The notes beneath the pieces are model-generated. The model saw nothing but the letters and a program-made list of their open reading frames with translations. It did not search any database and had not been told where the DNA came from. Source: Ga0077555 sp033764055 (GTDB taxonomy: Bacteria > Pseudomonadota > Alphaproteobacteria > Rhizobiales > Hyphomicrobiaceae). Taken from it: 64,000 nucleotides of DNA. The stretch spans positions 30,825 through 94,824 of the forward strand of contig JANRJI010000090.1 in assembly GCA_033764055.1 (NCBI GenBank), in the 5' to 3' direction. This document shows, piece by piece, positions 1-9,160 of the stretch (its first letter is position 1; each line of letters starts with the position of its first letter). The position numbers were made by a program, and so were the translations under genes.

Positions 1-82
1 CAAGCTCAACACCCGGGCAGCCTGAGCACGGCGCCGCATGGACGGCACATCACCCCCCATACGCCCAAGAGGAGACGCTCGA

Positions 83-943
83 ATGGTCCACCCTCCCGGA
101 GCCAATCCGACCGGCAAGCAGGTCGCCGTCATCATCGGCGCCACGTCCAAGTGGCAGTCGGACGGACGCAATACCAAGCTGGCGCACGGCAAGGCGCTGG
201 ACGACAGCCACCTGCCCGTCGGCGTCCGGTGGGGCATCGGCGGCGCCATCTCGCAGAAGTTCGCCAGGGAGGGCTTTTTCGTCGTCATGACGACACGGAA
301 AGCCGAGAACGCCCGCGGGCTCGAGGCAGCGATCAGAGAGCAGGGTGGCGCCTCCATGACGGTCGAGCTCGACCTCGTCTCGCAGGAATCGATCGCGTCG
401 GCCTTCGCCACGATCCGCCGCGAGGTCGGCGATCCGCACGTGCTGATCTACAATGCCGGCTACCTCGAAGGCCGCGACCTGCCCCCGGAGAAGGAGCTGC
501 TCGAGCACATCCCCGTGGAGATGTTCGATACCGCCCAGCACATCTCGAGCCGCGGGCCCTTCCTGGTGGCCAAGGAGGTGCTGCCGGCCATGCGCAAGCG
601 CGGCGAGGGATCGTTCTTCTTCTCGAACAACTCGAAGTCGCTCCGGGGCACGAAGCGCAAGACCGGCGAGTCGCTCTATTATCCCCGCGTCCTGATGCGC
701 ACGCTCGCGCAAGTGCTCACCGAGGAATACTCCGAGCACGGCATCCACGTCGCCAACGTGGTGATCGACGGCACGATCGACTCGCCGGGCACGCGGGCGT
801 TGCCGAAAGCTCAGAAGAACCCCGATCTGGTGATGAATCCGGTCAAGATCGCCGAGGCCTTCTACTACCTGCATACCCAGGACAAGTCGGCCTGGACCCA
901 CGAGTTGCAGCTCACGCCCTTCTCGACTAGGCCGAGCTACTGA
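83..943 (+). CDS. SDR-family oxidoreductase with an atypical active site
   Basis: Short-chain dehydrogenase fold, 286 aa. The start at 83 is chosen because AGAGGAG lies just upstream; an in-frame ATG at 38 has no such site. The nucleotide-binding region begins IIGATS (about residues 17-22), but roughly 28 residues are inserted before the GIGGAI glycine motif (51-56). An NAG motif follows at about 124-126. At the catalytic YxxxK position the protein has YYPRVL (199-204), so no lysine is in register with either tyrosine. It is therefore SDR-like with a changed active site; the substrate cannot be read. It precedes the racemase-like gene on the same strand, 137 bp away. Confidence 0.75.
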   Translation: MVHPPGANPTGKQVAVIIGATSKWQSDGRNTKLAHGKALDDSHLPVGVRWGIGGAISQKFAREGFFVVMTTRKAENARGLEAAIREQGGASMTVELDLVSQESIASAFATIRREVGDPHVLIYNAGYLEGRDLPPEKELLEHIPVEMFDTAQHISSRGPFLVAKEVLPAMRKRGEGSFFFSNNSKSLRGTKRKTGESLYYPRVLMRTLAQVLTEEYSEHGIHVANVVIDGTIDSPGTRALPKAQKNPDLVMNPVKIAEAFYYLHTQDKSAWTHELQLTPFSTRPSY

Positions 944-1080
944 GGTAAGGGCTGGCCCAGGCGCCCGCGCGCCGCAAGCGCCGGGCCCCGCCGGGTCCCC
1001 GACCATCCCGCCGATCGGCCCTGGCCGCGCAGCGGCTCGCCGTGGCAGGCTCCTGCCCGACGAGGCAGAGGAGCAGCCGC

Positions 1081-2190
1081 ATGCGTATCCATTCGATCGA
1101 GGCCATAGCCATCGATATTCCGCTGACGAAGAACTTCGGCGGCGCCACCTATTCCGTCCTGAAGCGCTCGACCGTCGTGACCAGGCTGCGGACCGAGGGC
1201 GGCCTCGTCAGCGAGATCTACAATGGCGACAATCGCGCCGACGGTCCCGAGATCTGCCGCCTGATCCACGAGGCGCTCGCCCCGGCGGTGAAGGGGCTCG
1301 ACATTTTCAGCGTCGAGCGCATCTCCGAGCGGCTCAATGCATTCACGGTCGCGAACGGCGACCGCAAGGTGCTGCTCGAGGCCATAGCCTGCATCGATTG
1401 CGCCGTCTGGGACGTCATGGGCAAGGCGGTCGGCCGAACCGTCAACGAGCTGCTGGGCGGCTATCGTCGCGAGATCCCGATCATCTCGATTGGCGGCTAC
1501 TACATGGCGGGCAAGACGCTCGCCGACATCGGTGCCGAGATGGAGCAGTACAAGCGCGCCGGCATGGTGGGCTGCAAATTCAAGGTCGGCGGCCTTTCGC
1601 CGGAGGCGGACGCCGAGCGCGTGGCGGCAGCACGCCAAGCCGCGGGCCCGGACTTCATGCTGTGCGTCGACGCCAACCGGGGCTGGTCCGCACAGGACGC
1701 GATCCGCTTCGCAAGGCTGATCGAGCCGCTCGACATCGCCTGGTTCGAGGAGCCCTGCCACTGGTACGATGACGCGGAGATGATGGCGCGCGTACGACGC
1801 TCCATCCGCATCCCGGTCAATGCGGGCCAGTCCGAGATCACCAGCCACGGCGTCCGTCGCCTGCTCGACGCCGATGCCGTGGATTATGTCAATGTCGATG
1901 TCTCTGAGTGCGGCGGCGTCACCGACTGGCGCCGCTCGGCCGCCCTGTGCTGGGCAGCGGGCGTCCGCATCGCCCACCACGAGGAATCACAGATCGCCCT
2001 GCACCTCCTCACGGCAATTCCACACGGGACCTACGCCGAGTGCTTCGCCGATCCGGCGCGCGACCCGGTCTGGCAGTCGATGTGGGCAAACCGGCCGGCG
2101 ATCAAGGGCGGTATGATGGAGGTGCCCTCGGGCGCCGGCTTCGGGCTCGAGCTCGACAAAGCGATGATCCAGAGGTTTCGCGTGAACTGA
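1081..2190 (+). CDS. Mandelate racemase/enolase-superfamily enzyme
   Basis: Enolase-superfamily protein of 369 aa. The ATG at 1081 follows GAGGAG and is preferred to one at 1042. The mandelate racemase subgroup pattern is visible: KFK at 166-168 (general base), metal ligands D197, E223 and E252, and a D273/H300 pair matching the Asp-His dyad of mandelate racemase. Such enzymes abstract the alpha-proton of a carboxylate and either racemise or dehydrate it; sugar-acid dehydratases are common members. The specific substrate is not readable. The upstream SDR could act in the same sugar-acid or hydroxyacid route, which is inference from adjacency only. Confidence 0.85.
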   Translation: MRIHSIEAIAIDIPLTKNFGGATYSVLKRSTVVTRLRTEGGLVSEIYNGDNRADGPEICRLIHEALAPAVKGLDIFSVERISERLNAFTVANGDRKVLLEAIACIDCAVWDVMGKAVGRTVNELLGGYRREIPIISIGGYYMAGKTLADIGAEMEQYKRAGMVGCKFKVGGLSPEADAERVAAARQAAGPDFMLCVDANRGWSAQDAIRFARLIEPLDIAWFEEPCHWYDDAEMMARVRRSIRIPVNAGQSEITSHGVRRLLDADAVDYVNVDVSECGGVTDWRRSAALCWAAGVRIAHHEESQIALHLLTAIPHGTYAECFADPARDPVWQSMWANRPAIKGGMMEVPSGAGFGLELDKAMIQRFRVN

Positions 2191-2248
2191 GCCGGCCGGC
2201 CGCGGGCCGGCTCGAGCCGGCACCGCGGCCAGCCGACGACGCGTCAGA

Positions 2249-3991
2249 TCAGTTGAACAGGAGCTCGAACAGGGTTTTCGGCTTTTGTGACTTGCGGCCA
2301 CTCGAGCCGCCACCGCCTCCGCGCCACGGATCACTGCCCCACGGCACCCATGCTTGGCTTGAGCCATCGCTCGGGCGCGGCCTCGGCTTGGGTGCCTGCC
2401 GCTGCGTGACATCGGTCGGCGCCGCTTGCTCCGCAATCTCACGCGCCCGCGGCCCCTTGAAGGGGTATTCCTGCTTGAAGCCATCGATATCGGTGACGAC
2501 CAGCTTGTCCTCCTCCCAGCTCCAGCTGGCCTGTCGCTGGCCCTGGCGGATGGTCTCCACCGCGAGGATCGAGCGCGCCTGGAGGTCCAGCACGGCGGCG
2601 TGCTCGACCTCCTCCGCACCCGTCTTCGCATCGCCGTGACCCGCGATGAAGCGCAGGATACCGACGCCCGCCTGGGCGCCGCCCTTGACCTCGAACTCGA
2701 CGATGCGCGGAGCGCCCGCACTCAACATCTCGAGTGGAACGTTCAATCGCGGGTACTCTGCGTTGGTGGTGTAGTAGCGGCCCTGGCGGGTGAAAACCCG
2801 CCACCGGTCGAATGCGAGCTCGCGGGCTTCCGCATCGACCGCCACCTCGCCTCCGAGCCGCTCGAGCGACTGCACCGCCTCGCGCAGGTGTGGCCGACCG
2901 GCAACGGCCTCACGCAACGCAGCGACCGCCTCCTCGCGCTGGCCAGTGAGCTCGAGCAACTCGCCGCGCGCCCATTGGACCTCCGGCCGAGTGGGCTCGA
3001 GACGCAACGCGCGCTCGAGATCCCGCTGGCCGAGATCGGCCTGCCCCATCATCTTGTAGACGATCGCGCGGTAAGCATAGGCTTGCCCGGAGCGCGGCTC
3101 GATCTCGAGTGCCTTGGCGAGGCTGTCGAGCGCTGCCTCGAAATTGCCGCCACGCGCCTGTGCAAGGGCCAAGCCCTCCACCGCAGCGCTCGATTTCGGC
3201 AACAGCTCCGCACCCCGTTGGAAATCCTTGATGGCCGCAGCCGGATTGCGGACGGCGAGGTGGGCATAGCCCCTCGACACGTACAGCTCGCCGTTGCCGC
3301 CGTCGAAGGTGATGGCCCGGCTCAGATCCTCGATCGCCTCGTCGAAGCGCCCGATCAGTCCGTGAGCCTCGGCCCGCATGCGGTAGCCCGGTCCGTAGCG
3401 TGTGTCACTGCCGACCGCCCGGTTGAGGTCCCTGATGGCTGCATGGGGCCGGTTCATCTGCAGATTGAGCCGGGCCAGCCCGCCGTAAGCCGCGGGTGTC
3501 TTGGGCGCGAGCCGCGCCGCCCGCGCGAAATCACGGGCGGCCGCCTCATGGTCACCGGCCAGCGCGCGGCCGTTGCCACGGTTGACGAGGGCTGCGGCAT
3601 AGCCCGGGGCCAACGTCAGAGCGCGGTTGAAGTCTTTCTCTGCCTCGGCGGCGAGGCCGAGCGCCAGGAGCACGTTTCCACGATTGTTGTAGGCCGAGGC
3701 CGACTCCGGCGCGAGTTGCACGGACTGGTTGAAATCCTCGATCGCAGCCCGCAGGCGATTGAGCCGGGCATTGGCAACGCCGCGATCGTTGAGGAGCTGG
3801 GCGCGACGGTCGTTCGACAGCGTCTGGTCCGTGAGAGCAGCGGCGTAGAGCAGGACGGCCTGCTCGGCCTGTCCGCGCTGGAGCGCCGTGGCCGCCTCCT
3901 TGGCCTTGGCCATTCCCTCGTCACCCGGCGCCGCACCGGCATCCAGGCCGCCGACGAGGACGAGCAGCATCAGGATCACAAGCCTCAGCAT
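2249..3991 (-). CDS. Secreted TPR-repeat protein
   Basis: 580 aa from the ATG at 3991. The open frame runs further upstream, but that part is antisense to nusB, and the chosen start gives a good signal peptide (MLRLVILMLLVLVGG, then an Ala/Gly region). Residues about 30-350 hold around nine tetratricopeptide repeats with the usual alternating W/L/G/Y, A and P positions (for example the AYNNRGN and YVSRGYA helices). The C-terminal ~150 residues are not TPR and end in a Pro/Arg/Gly-rich stretch. It is probably a periplasmic scaffold. It lies downstream of nusB on the same strand with a 173 bp gap. Confidence 0.75.
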   Translation of the reverse strand: MLRLVILMLLVLVGGLDAGAAPGDEGMAKAKEAATALQRGQAEQAVLLYAAALTDQTLSNDRRAQLLNDRGVANARLNRLRAAIEDFNQSVQLAPESASAYNNRGNVLLALGLAAEAEKDFNRALTLAPGYAAALVNRGNGRALAGDHEAAARDFARAARLAPKTPAAYGGLARLNLQMNRPHAAIRDLNRAVGSDTRYGPGYRMRAEAHGLIGRFDEAIEDLSRAITFDGGNGELYVSRGYAHLAVRNPAAAIKDFQRGAELLPKSSAAVEGLALAQARGGNFEAALDSLAKALEIEPRSGQAYAYRAIVYKMMGQADLGQRDLERALRLEPTRPEVQWARGELLELTGQREEAVAALREAVAGRPHLREAVQSLERLGGEVAVDAEARELAFDRWRVFTRQGRYYTTNAEYPRLNVPLEMLSAGAPRIVEFEVKGGAQAGVGILRFIAGHGDAKTGAEEVEHAAVLDLQARSILAVETIRQGQRQASWSWEEDKLVVTDIDGFKQEYPFKGPRAREIAEQAAPTDVTQRQAPKPRPRPSDGSSQAWVPWGSDPWRGGGGGSSGRKSQKPKTLFELLFN

Positions 3992-4164
3992 GGCGAGCCT
4001 CGCTCGTTGCAGACCCGCCGGCCATCTACGCCAGTCGGGCCGACGCGAAAGCACCGGTCGGCACCGCGAGTCGCGGCTCCATCCGGACAATGCCACGTGC
4101 GGCTCCCCTCTCTCAACAACGGCGCTTCGACCGTCCCCTTGCGCCACTGCCGCCTGTAGCTGCC

Positions 4165-4644
4165 TCAGGATATCTCGTCCTTGCGCAGTTTGCGCGCAAG
4201 CTTGTCCAGTACACCGTTGACGACCCGGGGCTCCTCGTCGCCCAGGAAGGCATGGGCCGCGTTGACATACTCGGTGATGACGACACGAACCGGCACGTCC
4301 TTGCGCTCGACCAGCTCGAGGGTGCCGGCACGCAGGATCGCCCGAAGGATCGAGTCGATCCGCGTCAGGCGCCATCCCTCGGCGAGCTGGCCATCGATCA
4401 GCGGGTCGATCTCGCGCTGACGGCGCATCACGCCTTGCACGAGGCTGCGAAAGAAGTCGCGGTCGGCGTCGGCGAGCACCGGATCATCGGCAGCGCTGCC
4501 GAATCGCAGCGTCGCGAATTCGACCAGCACGTCATTGAGGTCGGTGCCGGCGATATCCATCTGGTAGAGCGCCTGTATGGCCGCAATCCTGGCAGCCGTG
4601 CGAGGCGCCAGCGGAAGCTGCTGGCCGCCGGCGGGACTCTTCAT
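4165..4644 (-). CDS. nusB: Transcription antitermination factor NusB
   Basis: 159 aa; all-helical NusB domain with ARIAAIQALYQMD near the N-terminus and the conserved VVITEYVNAAHAF and VNGVLDKLAR segments at the C-terminus. NusB with NusE binds boxA RNA and promotes rRNA antitermination. The start (4644) overlaps the ribH stop by 4 bp (ATGA), so the two are translationally coupled. The ribH-nusB order is conserved in many bacteria. A longer upstream frame exists, but it would run into ribH. Confidence 0.95.
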   Translation of the reverse strand: MKSPAGGQQLPLAPRTAARIAAIQALYQMDIAGTDLNDVLVEFATLRFGSAADDPVLADADRDFFRSLVQGVMRRQREIDPLIDGQLAEGWRLTRIDSILRAILRAGTLELVERKDVPVRVVITEYVNAAHAFLGDEEPRVVNGVLDKLARKLRKDEIS

Positions 4645-5126
4645 CCCGCGCGCTCCTCGAACGCCCGCCGGATCTCGATCAGCCGCAGCACGGCGCGGGC
4701 GGCGTCGCCGCCCTTGCCCTCGATACCGCCCGTCGCCCGAGCCATCGCCTGCTCCCTGGGGTCCACCGTCAGGATGCCGTTGCCCACCGGCATCTGCAGT
4801 TGAGCGGCGGCGTCGTAGAGCCAATGGTTGGCGTTGTTGCAGACGATGTCGTAGTGCGAGGTCTCGCCGCGGATCACGCAGCCGAGCGCGACGATGCCGT
4901 CGTAGTCGAGAGCCCCGTCACCGGCCATCTGGATGACCTGCGCGATCTCGAGCGCACCGGGCACCGACACCTTCTCTGCCGTGGCGCCGGCGGCCTCGAT
5001 GACCGCCACGGCACCGGCCAGCAGCTCGTCGGCGATGTCCTCGTAGTAGCGGGCCTCGATGATGAGGATGTTGGCGCCCTCGACCTTGCCCTCCGGCCCG
5101 CCGCCGCCCTGTCCCTTGCCTGCCAT
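4641..5126 (-). CDS. ribH: 6,7-dimethyl-8-ribityllumazine synthase
   Basis: 161 aa, the usual length for RibH. It condenses 3,4-dihydroxy-2-butanone 4-phosphate with the pyrimidine from RibD to give lumazine. Visible family segments are the PGALEIAQ motif, GCVIRGETSHYDIVCN and PVGNGILT. The first ~15 residues are Gly/Lys-rich and precede the fold. The start is 2 bp after the ribBA stop, and its stop overlaps the nusB start, so it sits tightly inside the rib operon. Confidence 0.97.
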   Translation of the reverse strand: MAGKGQGGGGPEGKVEGANILIIEARYYEDIADELLAGAVAVIEAAGATAEKVSVPGALEIAQVIQMAGDGALDYDGIVALGCVIRGETSHYDIVCNNANHWLYDAAAQLQMPVGNGILTVDPREQAMARATGGIEGKGGDAARAVLRLIEIRRAFEERAG

Positions 5127-5128
5127 GG

Positions 5129-6265
5129 CTATTCGATCCTCCGCGTGCCGGCCACCCAGAGGCCGTATCCCTCGAGGCCGATATACCGCGATTGCGGCTG
5201 GTTGGTGAGCAGAACCATCTCGGAGACGCCGAGGTCGCGGAGGATCTGCGAGCCGATTCCAATCTCCACGAGGCGGCGCTCCTGGCTGCGCCCCGCTGCG
5301 GGATTGGACTTGCGCGCCTGGATCCACTCCGACACCGAGTGTGGTCGCAGATCGCGGATCAGGACGATCACACCGCGGCCCTCACGTGAGATCAGATCCA
5401 TGCATTTCTGCACCGAGCCCCGCGCGCGGTCGTTGTGAACGCCGAGCAGATCCGCCGCCATGTTGACCGCGTGCACGCGCACCAGGACAGGGCCTGGACC
5501 GCTCACATCACCCTTGACCAGCGCCAGATGCTCGACCGGATCGACGGTGGTGACGAAGGTATGCAGGTCGAAGCTGCCGCCGTAGGCGCTGTCGACTTGC
5601 GTCGTGGCCGTTCGATCGACGATGCGGTCGTACTTCAGGCGATAGGCGATCAGATCCTCGATCGTGCCGACCTTGAGGCCGTGGCGCTGGGCGAACGGCA
5701 CCAGATCGGGCATCCGCGCCATCGTGCCGTCGTCATTCATGATCTCGCAGATGACGCCGGACGGATAGAGCCCGGCGAGCCGCGCAAGATCCACCGAGGC
5801 CTCGGTGTGGCCCGCCCGCACGAGGACGCCGCCGCGCCGGGCGACCAGCGGGAAGACATGGCCGGGAGAGACGATGTCGTTGGCGCCTTTGGTCGGGTCG
5901 ATGGCGGTGGCGATGGTACGCGCGCGGTCAGCTGCCGAGATGCCCGTAGCTATGCCCTCTCGAGCCTCGATCGAGACAGTGAACGCCGTGCGGTTGCGAG
6001 CCTCGTTCTTCCGCGTCATGTACTCGAGGTTGAGCTGCTCGGCGCGATCCTCGGTGATCGACAGGCAGATGAGGCCGCGGCCGTAGCGCGCCATGAAATT
6101 GATGGCCTCCGGTGTGGCCATCTGGCCCGCGATCACGAGATCTCCTTCGTTCTCGCGATCCTCAGCGTCGACCAGGATGATCATCCGGCCATTGCGAAAG
6201 TCGTCGAGCACGTCGGCGATCGGCGAGATGAAGCCTTTGCCTTCGGCGTATTCCACTCTCTGCAT
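5129..6265 (-). CDS. ribB: DHBP synthase with a degenerate GTP cyclohydrolase II domain (RibBA/RibBX type)
   Basis: 378 aa. Residues 1-~210 are 3,4-dihydroxy-2-butanone-4-phosphate synthase: EDRENEGDL at 35-43 and RAGHTEASVDLARLAG at 150-165 are the signature regions. Residues ~215-378 have the GTP cyclohydrolase II fold sequence, but the three zinc cysteines are missing: the HSECLTGD equivalent reads HAVNMAAD (265-272), and the following CDCG equivalent is NDRAR. The second domain should therefore not hydrolyse GTP. This type, called RibBX in the literature, is known in alphaproteobacteria. A separate ribA is expected elsewhere in the genome; none is in this window. Confidence 0.93.
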   Translation of the reverse strand: MQRVEYAEGKGFISPIADVLDDFRNGRMIILVDAEDRENEGDLVIAGQMATPEAINFMARYGRGLICLSITEDRAEQLNLEYMTRKNEARNRTAFTVSIEAREGIATGISAADRARTIATAIDPTKGANDIVSPGHVFPLVARRGGVLVRAGHTEASVDLARLAGLYPSGVICEIMNDDGTMARMPDLVPFAQRHGLKVGTIEDLIAYRLKYDRIVDRTATTQVDSAYGGSFDLHTFVTTVDPVEHLALVKGDVSGPGPVLVRVHAVNMAADLLGVHNDRARGSVQKCMDLISREGRGVIVLIRDLRPHSVSEWIQARKSNPAAGRSQERRLVEIGIGSQILRDLGVSEMVLLTNQPQSRYIGLEGYGLWVAGTRRIE

Positions 6266-6282
6266 CGTCTTTTTCCTGCCTT

Positions 6283-6876
6283 TCAGGAGCGGAACTCGAG
6301 CAGCCGCGCAACGTAGCGGGCCAAGGGATCGATCTCCAGGTTGACGCGATCGCCCACCGCCTTGCCGCCCCAGGTCGTGACGGCCATCGTATGCGGGATG
6401 AGGTTGACGCCGAAGCGGCTTCCATCGACCTCGTTCACGGTGAGGGAGGTGCCGTCGAGGGCGACCGAGCCCTTCGAGGCGATGAAGCGGGCGAGCTCGG
6501 CAGGTGCCTCGAGCACCAGACGGCGCGAGTCACCGTCCGGCCACATGTCGACGATCGCGGCCGTGCCGTCCACGTGGCCCGACACGATGTGCCCGCCGAG
6601 CTCGTCGCCCGCCTTGAGCGAACGCTCGAGATTGATCCGCGTACCCGGCTGCCAGCCTCCGAGCGTAGTGCGTGCGAGCGTCTCGTTGGAGACGTCCAGA
6701 GTGTAGAGGCAGCCATCGCCGTCGGCGCGGAGTGTCGTCACGGTCAGGCAGCAGCCGTCGTGCGCGATCGATGCGCCGAGCGCGATACCGTCGGCCTTGT
6801 AGCGCGAGCGGATCGTGAACACGCCGCCTTGCCGCGCGATCACCTCGCCAACGTCCGTCACGATGCCAGTGAACAA
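6283..6876 (-). CDS. ribE: Riboflavin synthase alpha subunit
   Basis: 197 aa made of two lumazine-binding barrels: the MFTGIVTDVGEV-type N-terminus, DGCCLTV at about 42-48 and VNLERSL, then DGTSLTVN and PHT in the second repeat. It converts two lumazine molecules to riboflavin plus pyrimidine. The reading requires a TTG start at 6876 (the frame begins L-FTGIV), with GGAG about 11 bases upstream. Upstream ATG codons in the same frame give an unrelated, poor N-terminus. The stop is 17 bp from the ribBA start. Confidence 0.93.
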   Translation of the reverse strand: MFTGIVTDVGEVIARQGGVFTIRSRYKADGIALGASIAHDGCCLTVTTLRADGDGCLYTLDVSNETLARTTLGGWQPGTRINLERSLKAGDELGGHIVSGHVDGTAAIVDMWPDGDSRRLVLEAPAELARFIASKGSVALDGTSLTVNEVDGSRFGVNLIPHTMAVTTWGGKAVGDRVNLEIDPLARYVARLLEFRS

Positions 6877-6977
6877 GACTTCGTCTCCGCTTGGTGCTGG
6901 CCGTCGCTGAGCACGGCCGACGTCTGGTGCGCCTGATTGCGCTTGCGAGCCGGGGCGCCTACGGTGCTTGTCCAGCC

Positions 6978-7448
6978 TCACGAGGAGGAAGGACGCACGG
7001 GCAACCAGCCTGCGTGATCAACGATCTTGCCGCGAGCGCCGGCCTCGAGCAAGGCGCGGGCCTCCTCCGGCACCGGTGAGCTTTTCCAGACGCCCTTCTC
7101 GCCTCGGACATGCACGTAGACCGTGTCGGCGTTCACGATCACGTCCTCCTTGCCTGCGATGCGCAGCTCGAAGCGGACATCGAACGAGGTCCGGCCGAAG
7201 CGGGACACCCACACGCGAATCTCGATCACATCATTGAACCGCGCCGGCGCGAACCACTCGATAACCTGCTTCTTCAGCTGGATCTCGAAGGTGCCGTCGT
7301 AAAGATCGCGGCCCGGCATCGCCGCCATCAGGAATTGCGTGATACCGAGATCAATATAGTCGCCATAACGGGCGTTGAATACGACGAGTTGTGTGTCGCA
7401 TTCCTGGTAGCGCACCCGCACATAGTGGCGGAAGGGGAGGAGCGTCAT
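6978..7448 (-). CDS. Acyl-CoA thioesterase, YbgC/4HBT hot-dog family
   Basis: 156 aa hot-dog protein. Near the N-terminus RVRYQECDTQ, followed by NARYGDYID, matches the 4-hydroxybenzoyl-CoA thioesterase/YbgC pattern with the catalytic Asp in ECDT. It probably hydrolyses a cytosolic acyl-CoA; the chain type is unknown. The start overlaps the ribD stop by 4 bp, so it is co-translated with riboflavin genes with which it has no known metabolic link. Confidence 0.85.
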   Translation of the reverse strand: MTLLPFRHYVRVRYQECDTQLVVFNARYGDYIDLGITQFLMAAMPGRDLYDGTFEIQLKKQVIEWFAPARFNDVIEIRVWVSRFGRTSFDVRFELRIAGKEDVIVNADTVYVHVRGEKGVWKSSPVPEEARALLEAGARGKIVDHAGWLPVRPSSS

Positions 7449-8572
7449 GGGGACTCACGGCGATAGACGTGGAGGCGGTCGGCGCCGAGGCCGCGGCTGC
7501 GGCTCGGCACGGCGAGCAGATTGTAACGGGCGAAATAGGCGTCACGATCACCCGTGACGACGGGCATCGAGCCTCCCCCGACGGCACTCGCCCCCACGAT
7601 CACGCAGGCCTCGTCGACGAGGCCTGCGGCGAGAAACGCATGCCAAACGGACGGCCCTCCCTCGACCAGGAGCCGGGTCAGGCCGTTGCCGGCCAGCGAG
7701 GCGAGCAGGGCTTCCATGTCGAGGCCACCACCGTCGAAGGCTGCGGCGTCGAGCACCATCGCGCCACCGTGAGCAATGTCGACGCCCTCCTCGACGGTGT
7801 CGAGGGCGGCAGCCACCCAGACCCGTGGCCGTGTCGCGCCTTGGCGGTAGACCTTCGCCGTCGGCGGTGTCCGTAGCCGGGTGTCGAGGACGATCCGGTC
7901 CGGCGAACGATGATCGAGCCCCGGCAGCCGACAGGTCAGCTCCGGATCGTCCGCAATGACAGTGCCGGCGCCGACCAGGATCGCATCGGCGCGAGCCCGA
8001 AGCAGGTGGGCATAGGCCCGCGCCTCGGGACCCGTGACCCACACCGGCGCACCGTCGCCGGCCGCCACCCGACCGCGCATGTCGAGCGCCATCTTCAACT
8101 GTACGAACGGCCGCTCCTCGGTCTGGCGCAGGATATGGCCGAGCGTGACCCAGCGCGCCTCGTCGGCGAGATAGCCGACGTCCACCTCGATCCCGGCGGA
8201 CCTCAGTTGTGCAAAGCCCCGGCCGGATACGATGGGGTTGGGATCGGGAATGGCGCAAACGACGCGCTTCAGGCCGGAAGCCACCATGGCATCGGCGCAC
8301 GTCGGCACGCGGCCGGTGTGCGCGCACGGCTCGAGCGTGACGTACATGGTCTTGCCGCGGGCACGCTCCCCCGCGCGACGCAGCGCCTCCTTCTCCGCAT
8401 GGGGCCGCCCGCCCGGCTGGGTCCAGCCGCGCGATATCACCTCTCCGGTCGCCTCGTCGACGATCACGGCGCCGACGGACGGGTTGGGCGCGGTCGTGCC
8501 GAGGCCACGCCGCGCCATGCGCACCGCGATGGCCATCATCGCGCAATCAAGCCGGGTCCGAGCGTCGCTCAT
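7445..8572 (-). CDS. ribD: Bifunctional diaminohydroxyphosphoribosylaminopyrimidine deaminase/reductase
   Basis: 375 aa. The N-terminal deaminase domain (residues ~1-145) has the zinc motif HAE at 58-60 and PCAHTGRVPTC at 82-92, with C83 and C92 as ligands. The C-terminal reductase domain (~150-375) has the LVGAGTV and LLVEGGPSVW segments. It performs the second and third steps of the pyrimidine branch of riboflavin synthesis. The start (8572) is 4 bp after the nrdR stop. A longer in-frame start inside nrdR is rejected because the family N-terminus fits here. Confidence 0.95.
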   Translation of the reverse strand: MSDARTRLDCAMMAIAVRMARRGLGTTAPNPSVGAVIVDEATGEVISRGWTQPGGRPHAEKEALRRAGERARGKTMYVTLEPCAHTGRVPTCADAMVASGLKRVVCAIPDPNPIVSGRGFAQLRSAGIEVDVGYLADEARWVTLGHILRQTEERPFVQLKMALDMRGRVAAGDGAPVWVTGPEARAYAHLLRARADAILVGAGTVIADDPELTCRLPGLDHRSPDRIVLDTRLRTPPTAKVYRQGATRPRVWVAAALDTVEEGVDIAHGGAMVLDAAAFDGGGLDMEALLASLAGNGLTRLLVEGGPSVWHAFLAAGLVDEACVIVGASAVGGGSMPVVTGDRDAYFARYNLLAVPSRSRGLGADRLHVYRRESP

Positions 8573-8576
8573 CGTC

Positions 8577-9095
8577 TCAGTGCTTGCGCCCCTCGCTGCC
8601 CGGCAGTGGTCCGGCCTCGACGCCAGCGTGCTGCCCGACCACCGGCGCCGTCGCAATCTCGCCGAGCACCTCCTGGAAGTCGGCGGCCTCGCGGAAGTCG
8701 CGGTAGACCGACGCGAAGCGCACGTAGGCGACCGCGTCGAGCCCGCGCAGCGCCTCCATGACGAGCCCGCCGATGGCGGATGACGGTATCTCGCTCTCAC
8801 CCATGCTCTCGAGCTGTCGGACGATCCCCGAGATGAGCCGCTCGACGCGCTCCGGCTCGACCGGCCGCTTGCGCAGTGCCACCTCGATCGAGCGTGCGAG
8901 CTTGTCCCGGTCGAAGGGCACTCGGCGGCCCGACCGCTTGATGATCGTCAGCTCACGCAATTGGACCCGCTCGAACGTGGTGAAGCGCCCCCCGCAGTCG
9001 GGACACACGCGCCGTCGACGGATGGCCGCGCTCTCCTCGGTGGGGCGGCTGTCCTTGACCTGCGTATTCTCGCCCGAGCAGTAGGGGCAACGCAT
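8577..9095 (-). CDS. nrdR: Transcriptional repressor NrdR
   Basis: 172 aa. A zinc ribbon at residues 3-34 (CPYC and CPDC pairs) is followed by an ATP-cone domain (~46-136). NrdR senses nucleotides and represses ribonucleotide reductase operons by binding NrdR boxes. The C-terminal ~20 residues are an extension beyond the usual ~150 aa length. It sits between glyA and ribD, a common arrangement in alphaproteobacteria. Confidence 0.96.
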   Translation of the reverse strand: MRCPYCSGENTQVKDSRPTEESAAIRRRRVCPDCGGRFTTFERVQLRELTIIKRSGRRVPFDRDKLARSIEVALRKRPVEPERVERLISGIVRQLESMGESEIPSSAIGGLVMEALRGLDAVAYVRFASVYRDFREAADFQEVLGEIATAPVVGQHAGVEAGPLPGSEGRKH

Positions 9096-9160
9096 CCGGC
9101 ATTCTCCGTCGAGCCAGTCAGGTCGCCGCCCGATGGCAGCGCCACGCTCCGTTCACACTG

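Noticed and set aside
2426..4159. 577-aa plus-strand open frame
   Set aside because: Mirror frame of the TPR gene on the minus strand; its composition is dominated by Arg/Glu/Leu with no recognisable fold, and no ribosome site.
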